Positions 43,979 through 52,363 of a stretch of 64,000 bases of DNA are shown here, in pieces (within the stretch, counting starts at the first letter, position 1; each line of letters begins with the position of its first letter). Source of the stretch: Actinomadura viridilutea (GTDB lineage Bacteria > Actinomycetota > Actinomycetes > Streptosporangiales > Streptosporangiaceae); NCBI GenBank assembly GCA_003001795.1, contig PVNI01000020.1:58051-122050 (forward strand). The letters are read 5' to 3'. Position numbers and translations under genes: made by a program. The notes under the pieces are model-generated. The model searched no databases and was not told where the DNA came from. It was given only the letters and a program-made list of their open reading frames with translations.

Positions 43979-44869
43979 TCAGTCCTCCGACAGCAGCCAG
44001 CTCAGGTCGCAGCGCCGGTCGTCGGGCAGCTCGCGGATGCGGGCGGCCAGCTCCCACGGCTCGTCGGCGGTGCCCGCCTCGTCGGCGAGCAGGCCGCAGA
44101 TCAGGGCGCTCGGCGTGCGGACGGCGGTGAACGCGCCCAGGCGGGCGACGCCGCCGCCGCGCAGGTGCGCCAGCTCGGTCAGCAGCGCGGCGAGCGCCGA
44201 CGGGTCCCCCGCGTCGTGCAGGCCGCGCGCGTCGGCGAACAGCTCCTCGGCCAGCGCATCGGGGCGCCGCCCGGACAGCTGGAACGCGGTGCCGCGGTAC
44301 GCGCCGTTCCCCGCCGCGGCGTCGCGCCGTTCGCGCAGCCGCACCTTCAGCCCGTGCTCGGCCGCGAGGCGCTCGAACGCCTCCGCCAGCAGGGCCTCCG
44401 CCTCGCCCTCCTCGCTGAGCAGCAGGCCGGGGGCGACGCCCTCGTCGCGGGCGAGCCGGTCGAGCATCTCCTGCCGCAGCTCCGCGGTGACCTGCTCCAC
44501 CGCGTCCAGCGAACGGGCCAGTCCGCGCTGCGCCTCCCGGTCGAGCTCCAGCCCGTCCAGCCGCCCGGACAGCGCGGTCAGCTCCTGGTCGAGCCGGTCC
44601 AGCCGGTCCTCGATGGCGCCGAGCCGGTCGAACAGCTCGTGCACCACGCCCGCGTCGGGCTCGGCCGGTGCGGGCGCGGCGGCCGCGGCGTCCGGCGGAC
44701 GGGCCGCGGCCTCGGCGCGCACCGCGTCCAGCTTCTCGGTCAGCCGCGCGACCTCGCCGTGCAGCAGGCGCAGTTCGGCCTGCGCGCGCGGGAGTCTCTT
44801 GTCGAAGGCCAGGTAGAGCTCGCGTCCGGCGATCGCCAGGCAGAGCAGCACCACGGTCAGCGTCGTCAT
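43979..44869 (-). CDS. Membrane-anchored coiled-coil protein of unknown function
   Basis: 296 residues. A single N-terminal transmembrane helix (MTTLTVVLLCLAIAGRELYLAF) is followed by coiled coil in two parts: AQAELRLLHGEVARLTEKLDAVRAEA, and LGAIEDRLDRLDQELTALSGRLDGLELD. A C-terminal globular part runs from LLSEEGEAEALLAEAFERLAAEHGLKVRL to DDRRCDLSWLLSED. No family is recognised. It is convergent with the repeat protein; the next gene upstream on the same strand encodes Spo0M. Confidence 0.7.
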   Translation of the reverse strand: MTTLTVVLLCLAIAGRELYLAFDKRLPRAQAELRLLHGEVARLTEKLDAVRAEAAARPPDAAAAAPAPAEPDAGVVHELFDRLGAIEDRLDRLDQELTALSGRLDGLELDREAQRGLARSLDAVEQVTAELRQEMLDRLARDEGVAPGLLLSEEGEAEALLAEAFERLAAEHGLKVRLRERRDAAAGNGAYRGTAFQLSGRRPDALAEELFADARGLHDAGDPSALAALLTELAHLRGGGVARLGAFTAVRTPSALICGLLADEAGTADEPWELAARIRELPDDRRCDLSWLLSED

Positions 44870-44924
44870 CGGGCTCCTCGGAAGGGGCGGGCGTTCCCGA
44901 CCCTAACCAGCCGGCGACGCATGG

Positions 44925-46475
44925 TCACCCGAACAGGCCGCCGAGCAGTTCGCCCAGGGCCTCGCCGATGCCTCCGGCGACCTCCCCGGCCACCTGGCCG
45001 GCCACCTCCCCGGCGGCGCCGCGCGCCGCCTCCGCCGCGACATCGGCGGCATATCCGGCGGCGGCCTGTGCGGCGGCGTCCTGCGCGTACGCGGCGGCCG
45101 ACCCGACCGCGTTGCCCATCGCGTCGAACGCGGCGCCGGCGGCCATACCGCCCGCGACGCCCGCGGCGGCCACTCCTCCGGCGGCGGCGATGCCGCCCCA
45201 GTGGGGATGGTGCTTGCCGTGGTAGCGCGGCGGCAGGGGCTGCGGGTGCGGGCCGTGCGGCCCAGGCGGGGGAGCGTAGTGGTTGGGGGCCGGTCCCGGG
45301 TGGGGCGGCGGGGGGTACGGGTGGGGGCCGCTCGGGTGACCGCCGGGCACCGGCGCCGGGCCGTGCGCCGGGGGAGGAGTGTGCCCCGGGGGCGGAGTGT
45401 GGTGAGCCGGGCCGGTGCCATGGGGCGTCCCATGGGGCGGCGTGTGCCCGGGCATGGGGGAGCCGGGGCCGGGCGCGGGCGGCGGGAACCCCTGCCCCTG
45501 CGGACCGGGATTGCCGTAGGCGGCGGCCGCGGCGCCGACGCCGTGCCCGGGCGGGGCGCTGTGCGGGCCGGTGGCGGAGGGCCCTGGGGGCGGCAGCACG
45601 CCGTGGTGGCCCGGTTGCGGGGCCGGGGACGGCGGCCCGTAGGAGGAGGGGCCGTGCGCCGGTCCCCGGGCCGCGGCGGCGTCGAGCCACTGCCCGATCT
45701 TCACCGTCCAGTCGATCTGAGCGACCTCGTCATGCGGGAACCGGAAGCGTCCGAGGCCGTCCTCGGAGCCGGCACGGCCCGACCGCGGATCGGCGGCCAG
45801 CACCACCGCCAGCTCCCGCGGACTCGCCACGAAGCTCAGCCCGACCTCGCCGATCCGCCCCCGGTAGGCGGGCGGCGGCACGAGCCGGATCTGCTGGTAG
45901 AAGGGCAGGTGCTGGGCGACGCCGGGCAGCTTGGCCTGTTCGAACGCGACGTTGTCGATCTTGAAGCCGAGGCGGGAGACGGCGGCCAGCACCCACTGCT
46001 GGGACTGCAGCGGCTCCACCGAGATGGGGTCCACGTCCCCCGGGTCGGGCTGGCCGACCGCGTCGACCTCGGTGCACAGGCCGATGGTGAAGCCGGGGAG
46101 CTCCCGTCCCAGCACGGTGGTGAACGGCAGCTCGTACGGCAGCGGAATCGAGAACGACAGCGTCCGCTCCTGCCCGGGTTCCAGCCGGAAGGCGCGGGTC
46201 AGCGCCCCCCGATACACCTCGGGGCCGGCGGTCGGCCGGCCGTAGGCACTGTCCATGCGCGGCATCAGCGCCATGGTGACGTGCCGGATCTCCACCGGGG
46301 CGGCGCCGCCGCGCAGGTGCACCTTGCCCGCCACGGCGCCGCCGGGACGGCAGTGCGGCTGGTCCAGGATCGTCTCCACCGAGGGGCCGCTCATGGGACC
46401 GCCCGGAGGGCCGCCCAGGGGCCCGCCCGAGGGGCCGCCGGCCCCGTAACCGCCCGGCATCTGCCCATAGGACAC
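44925..46475 (-). CDS. Spo0M family sporulation-control protein with Pro/His/Gly-rich extension
   Basis: 516 residues. Residues 28-290 form the arrestin-like Spo0M domain: VETILDQPHCRPGGAVAGKVHLRGGAAPVEIRHVTMALM, RAFRLEPGQERTLSFSIPLPYELPFTTVLGR, then WVLAAVSRLGFKIDNVAFEQAKLPGV. A stretch of about 150 residues made of Pro, Gly, His and Ser follows. The C-terminus is an Ala/Gly-zipper region (GGIAAAGGVAAAGVAGGMAAGAAFDAMG, then EVAGQVAGEVAGGIGEALGELLGGLFG), which looks membrane- or self-associating. Known Spo0M proteins are near 250 residues, so the tail is unusual. GTG 46475 follows GAGAGGGGA. Confidence 0.85.
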   Translation of the reverse strand: MSYGQMPGGYGAGGPSGGPLGGPPGGPMSGPSVETILDQPHCRPGGAVAGKVHLRGGAAPVEIRHVTMALMPRMDSAYGRPTAGPEVYRGALTRAFRLEPGQERTLSFSIPLPYELPFTTVLGRELPGFTIGLCTEVDAVGQPDPGDVDPISVEPLQSQQWVLAAVSRLGFKIDNVAFEQAKLPGVAQHLPFYQQIRLVPPPAYRGRIGEVGLSFVASPRELAVVLAADPRSGRAGSEDGLGRFRFPHDEVAQIDWTVKIGQWLDAAAARGPAHGPSSYGPPSPAPQPGHHGVLPPPGPSATGPHSAPPGHGVGAAAAAYGNPGPQGQGFPPPAPGPGSPMPGHTPPHGTPHGTGPAHHTPPPGHTPPPAHGPAPVPGGHPSGPHPYPPPPHPGPAPNHYAPPPGPHGPHPQPLPPRYHGKHHPHWGGIAAAGGVAAAGVAGGMAAGAAFDAMGNAVGSAAAYAQDAAAQAAAGYAADVAAEAARGAAGEVAGQVAGEVAGGIGEALGELLGGLFG

Positions 46476-46608
46476 TGGCCGATTCCCCTCTCGCGATCGT
46501 GGGGCCGCTCCCCGCACCTCTCCGTCGAATTCCACCATGCCATCGGTTCGCGCCGAAAAGCGGAACATTCGGGACGGAAGACAGGCGACCGTCCCCGCGC
46601 GGCGATGG

Positions 46609-48027
46609 TCAGCCGTCGGCGTTCTCCTTGGCGGTCTCCTTGGCGGTGACGGTGACGGGCGCGTACCCGAGGTCCTCCAGCGGTCCGCGGATCTGCGCGG
46701 CGTCGCCGACCGCGACGACGGTCAGCGCCTCCGGGGCGACGTGCTCGGTGTAGGCGCGCGTCACATCGTCCGGAGTGGCGGCGCGCACCGCGTCCAGGTA
46801 GCGCCTCGGGTAGTCGGGCCCCAGGCCGCCGGCGCAGGCGTCGGCCAGCTCCGCGGCCACCGCCCGTGCCGTCTCGTACTCGGCGGGGGCCCGGTCGGCG
46901 AGCGCGCGCACGGACGAGGCGCACTCCTCCTCGCTGACGCCCCGCTCGGCGATGCCGCGCAGCTCGGCGAGCGCGTCCTTCACCGCGTCCGCCGTCACCT
47001 CGGTGTGCACGGCGCCCTGGGTGATGAACAGGCCGCAGTAGCGCAGCCGCAGCAGCCCGGCGCGCACGCCGTAGGTGTAGCCCTTCTCCTCGCGCAGCAC
47101 CGCGTTCAGCCGCGACGTCAGCCCCCCGCCGAGCACGTGCCCGGCCACCGTCAGCAGCGGCCAGTCGGCGTGCGCCCGGGACGGCACGGGGTGCCCGATG
47201 CTCAGGTACGTCTGCACGGAGCCGGGGCGGTCGACGATGACGATCCGCGGACCGGCCGTCGGCATGATCGTGTCGGCGGCGGGCAGCGGCTCGCCCGAGG
47301 CGCTCCAGCCCTCCAGCGCCGCCGTGAGCGCCGCGTCGGCGTCGACCCCGGACAGGTCCCCGGCGACGACCGCGGTCGCCTCCGCGGGCACTACGGAGCC
47401 GTAGAACGCCCGGACGTCGGCGCCGCCGATCGCCTCCACCGTGGCGGGGGTGCCGCCGGTCGGCCGGGACGCGCGCGCCTCGGCGGGGAACATCACCGCC
47501 CGCAGCTCCCGCATGGCGCGGCTGCCGGGGTCGGCGTCCTCCTGGGCGATCTCCTCCAGGCGTTCGCGGACGAGCCGCTTGACGTCCGCGTCGGCCAGCG
47601 CGGGACGGCGGATCACCGACGACAGCAGTTCCAGGGCCGGGACGAGCCGGGTCACCGGAACGTCCAGGGCGATGCGCAGCGCGGTCAGGTCGGCGGAGGC
47701 GAACAGGCTCGCGCCGAGCCGTTCGAACGCGGCGGTCAGCGCGGTGCCGCCTCCCGGCTCGGTGCCCTCCAGCAGCGCGCGCGCCGTGAGCGTGGCGACG
47801 CCGTCCGCACCGTCCTTCTCCCGGCCCGCGCCCGCCTGCAGGACGAGGCGGACCGCCGCGAGGCGCCGCCCGGGAAGGTCGCAGCGGAGCGTGGCGGGGC
47901 CGTCCGGGACGCGTCCTTCCGCGCCGGCCGGGAACGCCCACGCCGGGACGGGCCCCGGGACGGGGCGCGGCTGCAGCGCGATACCCGTGCCGGCGGCCCC
48001 GGCCGTGTTCGCGGCGGACTCGGTCAA
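46609..48027 (-). CDS. M16 family peptidase, non-catalytic partner subunit
   Basis: 472 residues of the pitrilysin/insulinase fold without the HxxEH zinc motif. The substrate-binding signature LTSRLNAVLREEKGYTYGVRAGL is present. This subunit pattern is known from heterodimeric bacterial M16B peptidases. TTG 48027 is preceded by GGAGG at six bases and overlaps the upstream stop as TTGA, so translation is coupled. A much longer frame into the upstream gene is a shadow. It should pair with the catalytic subunit encoded just upstream. Confidence 0.88.
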   Translation of the reverse strand: MTESAANTAGAAGTGIALQPRPVPGPVPAWAFPAGAEGRVPDGPATLRCDLPGRRLAAVRLVLQAGAGREKDGADGVATLTARALLEGTEPGGGTALTAAFERLGASLFASADLTALRIALDVPVTRLVPALELLSSVIRRPALADADVKRLVRERLEEIAQEDADPGSRAMRELRAVMFPAEARASRPTGGTPATVEAIGGADVRAFYGSVVPAEATAVVAGDLSGVDADAALTAALEGWSASGEPLPAADTIMPTAGPRIVIVDRPGSVQTYLSIGHPVPSRAHADWPLLTVAGHVLGGGLTSRLNAVLREEKGYTYGVRAGLLRLRYCGLFITQGAVHTEVTADAVKDALAELRGIAERGVSEEECASSVRALADRAPAEYETARAVAAELADACAGGLGPDYPRRYLDAVRAATPDDVTRAYTEHVAPEALTVVAVGDAAQIRGPLEDLGYAPVTVTAKETAKENADG

Positions 48028-49280
48028 GAGGCACCTCCGTACGTCAGGACGGTCCGGGCGCCCGGCGCCAGCCAGCGCCGCGCCATGGCGGTGATCTGGT
48101 CGGCGGTGACGGACGCGGCGCGCTCGGGCGCGGTGAACACGCGCGCCGGGTCGCCGAACTGGGTGGCGTTCTGCGACAGCGCGTTGGCGAGCCCCGTCAC
48201 CGTCTCGGTCTGCTCCAGGAAGCCGCGCTCGGCCTGCGCGGTGGCCCGGGCGGTCTCGTCGGCGTCCGGGCCCTCCTCGGCGAAGCGGGCCAGCTCCTCG
48301 TCCAGCACCTCGGCGATCCGGTCGGTGTCCGGGCCGATGGCCTCCACCAGGGCCAGGGAGGGGCCCGACGCCAGCCGCGTCACCCCGGCCCACACCTCCG
48401 TGGCGATCTGGTCGCGCCGCACCATCCGGTCGTAGAGGCGCGATCCGGAGCCGCCGCCGAGGATGTCCACGGCGAGCTCGGCAGCCTCGATGTCGTCGCC
48501 GCCGTCGGACGGCAGGGTGAACATGGCGAAGTAGGCGGGAGAGGGCACCTCCTCGTCCACCTTCTCGGCCTTGATCTCGGTGAGGGGGCCGAGGTCGCCG
48601 GGGCGGGCGGGCGGCGTCTGCGGACCGGCGGGGATGCCGCCGAAGTAGCGCTCCACCGCGGCCAGGGTCGCCTCCGGGTCGACGTCGCCGACGATGGACA
48701 GCACCGCGTTCCCGGGCGCGTACCAGGTGGCGAAGAAATCGATGCAGTCCTCCAACCGGGTCGCGTCGAGGTCCTCCATCGACCCGATGGGGGTATGCGC
48801 GTACGGGTGGCCTTCGGGGAACGTCAGTCTGCACAGGCGCTCGAAGGCGGTCCCGTAGGGCTGGTTGTCGTAGCGCTGGCGGCGTTCGTTCTTCACCACG
48901 TCGCGCTGGTTGTCGAGGTTGGCCTGGGTGAGCGCGGCGGGCAGCGTCCCCATGCGGTCGGCCTCCAGCCACAGCGCCAGTTCCAGGTGGCTGACGGGGA
49001 CGGTCTCGTAATAATTGGTGCGCTCGAACGACGTGCTGGCGTTGAACGTGGCCCCGGCGCTCTCCAGGAGCGCGGCGTGCTCGCCTTCGGCGACGTTGGC
49101 CGACCCCTGGAACATCAGATGCTCGAAGAGGTGCGCCAGGCCGGTGCGTCCGGCGCGTTCGTGCCGCGAGCCCACCCCGTACCAGATGTTCACGGCGGCC
49201 AGCGGCACGACGTGGTCCTCGCAGACCACCACGCGCAGGCCATTGCCGAGCGTGTGCTCATGCAGCGGCTGTTCTGCCAC
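48024..49280 (-). CDS. M16 family zinc peptidase, catalytic subunit
   Basis: 418 residues. The inverted zinc motif is HLFEH at residues 50-54 in TGLAHLFEHLMFQGSANVAEG, followed by NASTSFERTNYYETVP and the RRQRYDNQPYGTAFERL stretch. GTG 49280 follows GGGAG at six bases. No signal peptide, so the pair is cytoplasmic. The function in actinomycetes is not established; possible roles are clearance of signal peptides or processing of a peptide. Confidence 0.92.
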   Translation of the reverse strand: MAEQPLHEHTLGNGLRVVVCEDHVVPLAAVNIWYGVGSRHERAGRTGLAHLFEHLMFQGSANVAEGEHAALLESAGATFNASTSFERTNYYETVPVSHLELALWLEADRMGTLPAALTQANLDNQRDVVKNERRQRYDNQPYGTAFERLCRLTFPEGHPYAHTPIGSMEDLDATRLEDCIDFFATWYAPGNAVLSIVGDVDPEATLAAVERYFGGIPAGPQTPPARPGDLGPLTEIKAEKVDEEVPSPAYFAMFTLPSDGGDDIEAAELAVDILGGGSGSRLYDRMVRRDQIATEVWAGVTRLASGPSLALVEAIGPDTDRIAEVLDEELARFAEEGPDADETARATAQAERGFLEQTETVTGLANALSQNATQFGDPARVFTAPERAASVTADQITAMARRWLAPGARTVLTYGGAS

Positions 49281-49524
49281 GGAGCGCTCCCGTCCGGTCG
49301 ATGGATCTGTCGTCGGCGACAGCACCGCGCGCGTCGGCGGCACTGGCCAGGGCGGCGGGCTTGATCTGTGTTCACCGTACCGGGTCGCACGCCCCGTGGA
49401 GGCGGGTCCGGCCACGGGGGCGCACGCGGCTTCGGACGGGCCGTCGCGACGGCGCCGAGGAGCCGGGAAACCGGGGCGGAAAGGGTGGTGCCGGAGTCGT
49501 GCTGGCAGAGCCGCGGCGGGAGGG

Positions 49525-49929
49525 TCAGGCGGTGCGCTTCGGGTCGGTCCGGCCGGTGCTTCCGTCGGTGCGCTGCGCCGCCGCGGCCGACTCGTGCGCC
49601 GCGATCGCCTCGTCCAGGGTGCGGTGCAGGACGAAGATCTTGGTCAGCTGGGTGATGTGGAAGACGCGGCGGACCCGGTCGTTGACGCCCACGAACGCCA
49701 TCGAGCCGTCCCGGCCGCGCAGCCGGTGGTAGATGCCGACCAGCACGCCGAGGCCGGTGGAGTCCAGGAAGGTGACCTCGCCGAGATCGATGATCAGGTG
49801 CAGGCGGCCCTCGTCGATGATGTCGAGCAGCGTCTCGCGCAGCCGGGGGCTGGTGAAGACGTCGATCTCCCCGCGGATCGTGACGATGGTGAGGTCCTTC
49901 TCGACCCGGTGGTCGACGGAGAATTGCAC
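49525..49929 (-). CDS. STAS-domain anti-sigma factor antagonist
   Basis: 134 residues with the STAS fold: VEKDLTIVTIRGEIDVFTSPRLRETLLDII, then IIDLGEVTFLDSTGLGVLVGIYHRLRGRDG. The serine of DSTGLG is the expected phosphorylation site. A tail rich in Ala, Arg, Thr follows. GTG 49929 follows GGGAGA. An HATPase-type anti-sigma protein lies next upstream, giving a plausible partner-switching pair. Confidence 0.92.
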   Translation of the reverse strand: MQFSVDHRVEKDLTIVTIRGEIDVFTSPRLRETLLDIIDEGRLHLIIDLGEVTFLDSTGLGVLVGIYHRLRGRDGSMAFVGVNDRVRRVFHITQLTKIFVLHRTLDEAIAAHESAAAAQRTDGSTGRTDPKRTA

Positions 49930-50047
49930 CGCGTTCTCCCTGTCAGCTGTGAGATGGGCCCTATACCCCGCGCGCACGCGGGTATCCCAGGCGCCCACCG
50001 CGCCGAACTGCCGCGGGCTCGGGGCCGGGCGGCCGGTCCGGTGCGGC

Positions 50048-50839
50048 TCAGGGACGGCGGAACAACGCCCAGACGACCTTGCCCCCGGGCAGGGCCCGCC
50101 ACCCCCATCGGTCGCTGAACGATTCGACGATGTGGAGACCTCGGCCGGTCTCGGCGATGAAGTCCGGCTCCTTGCGGCGGGGGGCTGCGGGACTGGCGTC
50201 CATGATTCCACACAGCAGCCAGGAGCCCTGGTAAAGCAGCCGCAGCCGGATGTCCATGGGGGCGGACCCCAGCGGGTCGAGCGAGGGGCGGTAAGCCGCT
50301 CCGTGGGGGCGGTAAGCCGCTCCGTGGCAGGCGCTTTCAGGAGCGGCCGCGCCATACCCCTCTGTATAGGGGGACGAGTCTGTATAGGGGGACGGGCGGT
50401 ACGCCATGGCGTCGCGGCATCCGGTGACGTCGCGATAACCGGCCGTGCCCGGGAAGGTCGGCGTGCCGCGATAAGCGGTGGGGCCCGGCTGGGCCGACCC
50501 GTGGGAAGCGGCGCCGCCGCTGTGCCGCAACGCGTTGGTGACCAGTTCCGAGACCACGAGACCTACGTCGTCGCAGAGAGACGCCATCCCCCATTCGTCG
50601 AGGTGGCAGAGGGCGAAATGGCGCGCCTCGGTGACGGACTCCGGTTCGGGGAGGACGGTGAAAGAGAGCGCACGGCCCGTGGGGGAGACCAGCACGCGCA
50701 GGGCTTCGTCCAGGTACGGGGGCAGGTCCAAGGATTCGGGGACGGGCGTCGACTGCACGGCATCGTCCTGTGTGCCCGCCGACTCCACGAGGGGGGCGGT
50801 TCCCCATCGTGTGTCGTCGTGCGCGTGGCGTGACGTCAT
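50048..50839 (-). CDS. HATPase-type (RsbW-like) anti-sigma kinase with a repetitive insert
   Basis: 263 residues. The ATP-binding fold shows SVTEARHFALCHLDEWGMASLCDDVGLVVSELVTNALRHSGG (N-box) and GRGLHIVESFSDRWGWRALPGGKVVWALF (G-box). Between them is an insert of about 80 residues, rich in Tyr, Ala, Pro and Ser, which such proteins normally lack; it contains short repeats (GAAYRPH/GAAYRPS and SPYTDS/SPYTEG). It probably acts with the adjacent STAS protein. It is divergent from the XRE-DUF5753/DUF397 pair, as in AbaA/WhiJ-like loci. Confidence 0.88.
   Translation of the reverse strand: MTSRHAHDDTRWGTAPLVESAGTQDDAVQSTPVPESLDLPPYLDEALRVLVSPTGRALSFTVLPEPESVTEARHFALCHLDEWGMASLCDDVGLVVSELVTNALRHSGGAASHGSAQPGPTAYRGTPTFPGTAGYRDVTGCRDAMAYRPSPYTDSSPYTEGYGAAAPESACHGAAYRPHGAAYRPSLDPLGSAPMDIRLRLLYQGSWLLCGIMDASPAAPRRKEPDFIAETGRGLHIVESFSDRWGWRALPGGKVVWALFRRP
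50289..50396. repeat. 21-base and 18-base tandem repeats in the HATPase gene
   Basis: A 21-base unit containing CGGTAAGCCGCTCCGTGG occurs at 50289 and 50310. An 18-base unit TCTGTATAGGGGGACG occurs at 50361 and 50379. Both are in frame and lie in the insert between the conserved boxes. Confidence 0.75.
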
Positions 50840-50933
50840 TCCCCGGACCCCGCAGAGTGATCTCGTTGTGCAGCCGTGGCTCGGAAGTCTCGTGCGTTAT
50901 CCTGCGCATCGTAGCGTGCTAATGCAAGGCCCA

Positions 50934-50945
50934 ATGCACGTGCAT
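50934..50945. promoter_or_regulatory. Palindrome ATGCACGTGCAT in the divergent HATPase/XRE region
   Basis: A perfect 12-base palindrome preceded 14 bases earlier by AATGCA. It is a candidate regulator-binding site for the divergent genes. Confidence 0.5.
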
Positions 50946-51034
50946 CTGAACGGGCGAGCTCGACGAGACGCCGCCACGCGGCGGGATTGGGAGGTAGCGG
51001 CAGGACACTGACCCCAGTGGCACACTAAGTTCAT

Positions 51035-51053
51035 TTTCCGGCTCTGCCGGAAA
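51035..51053. promoter_or_regulatory. Inverted repeat TTTCCGGC-TCT-GCCGGAAA upstream of the XRE gene
   Basis: Eight-base perfect arms around a 3-base centre, 32 bases before GTG 51085. Position suits an autoregulatory operator of the XRE protein. Confidence 0.55.
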
Positions 51054-51084
51054 CGCTGTCCGCCATGTAGCCGGGAGGTTGGGC

Positions 51085-51951
51085 GTGACTCCAGAGACGC
51101 CGGGTGCCGGATCCACGGTGCGCCGGATCCTGCTCGGCTCACAGCTGCGTCGCCTGCGCGAGGCGAAGGGCGTGAGCCGCCAGGAGGCCGGCTATGTCAT
51201 CCGCGCGTCCGAGTCCAAGATCAGCCGACTGGAGCTCGGGCGGGTCAGCTTCAAAGAGCGCGACGTGGAAGACCTGCTCACGCTGTACGGCGTCACCGAC
51301 CCCACCGAGCGGGAGGCGCTGGTGCAGCTTGCGCGGGAGGCCAACACCCCGGGATGGTGGCACCGCTACAACGACGTGCTCCCCAGCTGGTTCCAGACCT
51401 ACGTGGGCCTGGAGGAGTCGGCGACCCTGATCCGGACCTACGAGCTGCAGTTCGTCCCCGGGCTGCTGCAGACGGAGGGGTACGCGCGGGCGGTCATCCG
51501 CCAAGGCAACGCCGGCGCCCCCGAGCACGAGATCGACCAGCGCGTCGAACTGCGGATGCAGCGCCAGGAACGCCTCACCGGCCCCAACGCGCCACGGCTG
51601 TGGGCGGTGCTGGACGAGGCGGCGCTGCGCCGGCCCATCGGCGGGCCCGAGGTGATGCGGGGCCAGTTCGAGCATCTCATCGAGATGTCGAAGCTGCCCA
51701 ACGTCACCATCCAGATCATGCCGTTCCGGTTCGGCGGGCACGCCGCCGAGGGCGGGGCCTTCACCATCCTGCGCTTCCCCGAGCAGGACCTGCCGGACGT
51801 GGTTTACGTGGAGAACCTCACCGGCGCGATGTATCTGGACAAGCGCGACGACGTCGACACGTATCTGCAGGCCATGGAACGCCTGTGTGTCGACAGTGCG
51901 ACCCCGGAACGCACCGTCGAGCTACTCGGTGACCTTCTCAGAGAGACATGA
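51085..51951 (+). CDS. XRE family regulator with DUF5753 domain (WhiJ-like)
   Basis: 288 residues. N-terminal HTH (GSQLRRLREAKGVSRQEAGYVIRASESKISRLELGRVSFKERDVEDLLTLYGV) then the DUF5753 domain (FVPGLLQTEGYARAVI, NVTIQIMPFRFGGHAAEGGAFTILRFP, VVYVENLTGAMYLDKRDDVDTY). Such proteins work with a small DUF397 partner in development and antibiotic regulation. GTG 51085 follows GGGAGG at six bases; TTG 51079 is an alternative. The DUF397 gene overlaps its stop. Confidence 0.93.
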   Translation: MTPETPGAGSTVRRILLGSQLRRLREAKGVSRQEAGYVIRASESKISRLELGRVSFKERDVEDLLTLYGVTDPTEREALVQLAREANTPGWWHRYNDVLPSWFQTYVGLEESATLIRTYELQFVPGLLQTEGYARAVIRQGNAGAPEHEIDQRVELRMQRQERLTGPNAPRLWAVLDEAALRRPIGGPEVMRGQFEHLIEMSKLPNVTIQIMPFRFGGHAAEGGAFTILRFPEQDLPDVVYVENLTGAMYLDKRDDVDTYLQAMERLCVDSATPERTVELLGDLLRET

Positions 51952-52241
51952 TGCTCCAGACCGACAACGGCAAGAGTTCATCGACCACTTCCTGCGTCCC
52001 CGCCGCGTACAACGGCATGTCCGCCGCCAAGCTCCACGGAGCGCGGTGGCAGAAGGCACGGCGGAGCAACTCGCAGGGCAACTGCGTGGAGATCGCGGAA
52101 CTTCCCGGCGGGCGGGTGGCCATGCGCAACTCCCGCCATCCGGAGGGGCCCGCGCTCATCTACACGCGTCCTGAGATCGAGGCGCTGATCCTCGGCGCCA
52201 AGGAGGGCGAGTTCGACCATCTGATCGCCGCCCGGAACTGA
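51948..52241 (+). CDS. DUF397 family small protein
   Basis: 97 residues. The DUF397 core is ARWQKARRSNSQGNCVEIAELPGGRVAMRNSRHPEGPALIYTRPEIEALILGAKEGEFD. ATG 51948 overlaps the XRE stop as ATGA. It is the usual partner of DUF5753-type regulators; antitoxin-like or co-regulator roles have been proposed for such pairs, and the mechanism is unclear. Confidence 0.93.
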   Translation: MMLQTDNGKSSSTTSCVPAAYNGMSAAKLHGARWQKARRSNSQGNCVEIAELPGGRVAMRNSRHPEGPALIYTRPEIEALILGAKEGEFDHLIAARN

Positions 52242-52275
52242 ACGCCCGCGACCCGCTCGCGGACCCGCACGGGGG

Positions 52276-52320
52276 CAGCTGCAAGATCACGTCCTCCCCG
52301 CTGACGTGATCTTGCAGCTG
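52276..52320. terminator. Bidirectional 17-base-pair terminator
   Basis: CAGCTGCAAGATCACGT and its exact complement flank an 11-base loop. It lies between the DUF397 gene (plus) and the Ser/Thr kinase (minus). Confidence 0.85.
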
Positions 52321-52363
52321 TCTCACGGGGCCCGTCGTACGGTCGACTCGGCGACGCCGAACC

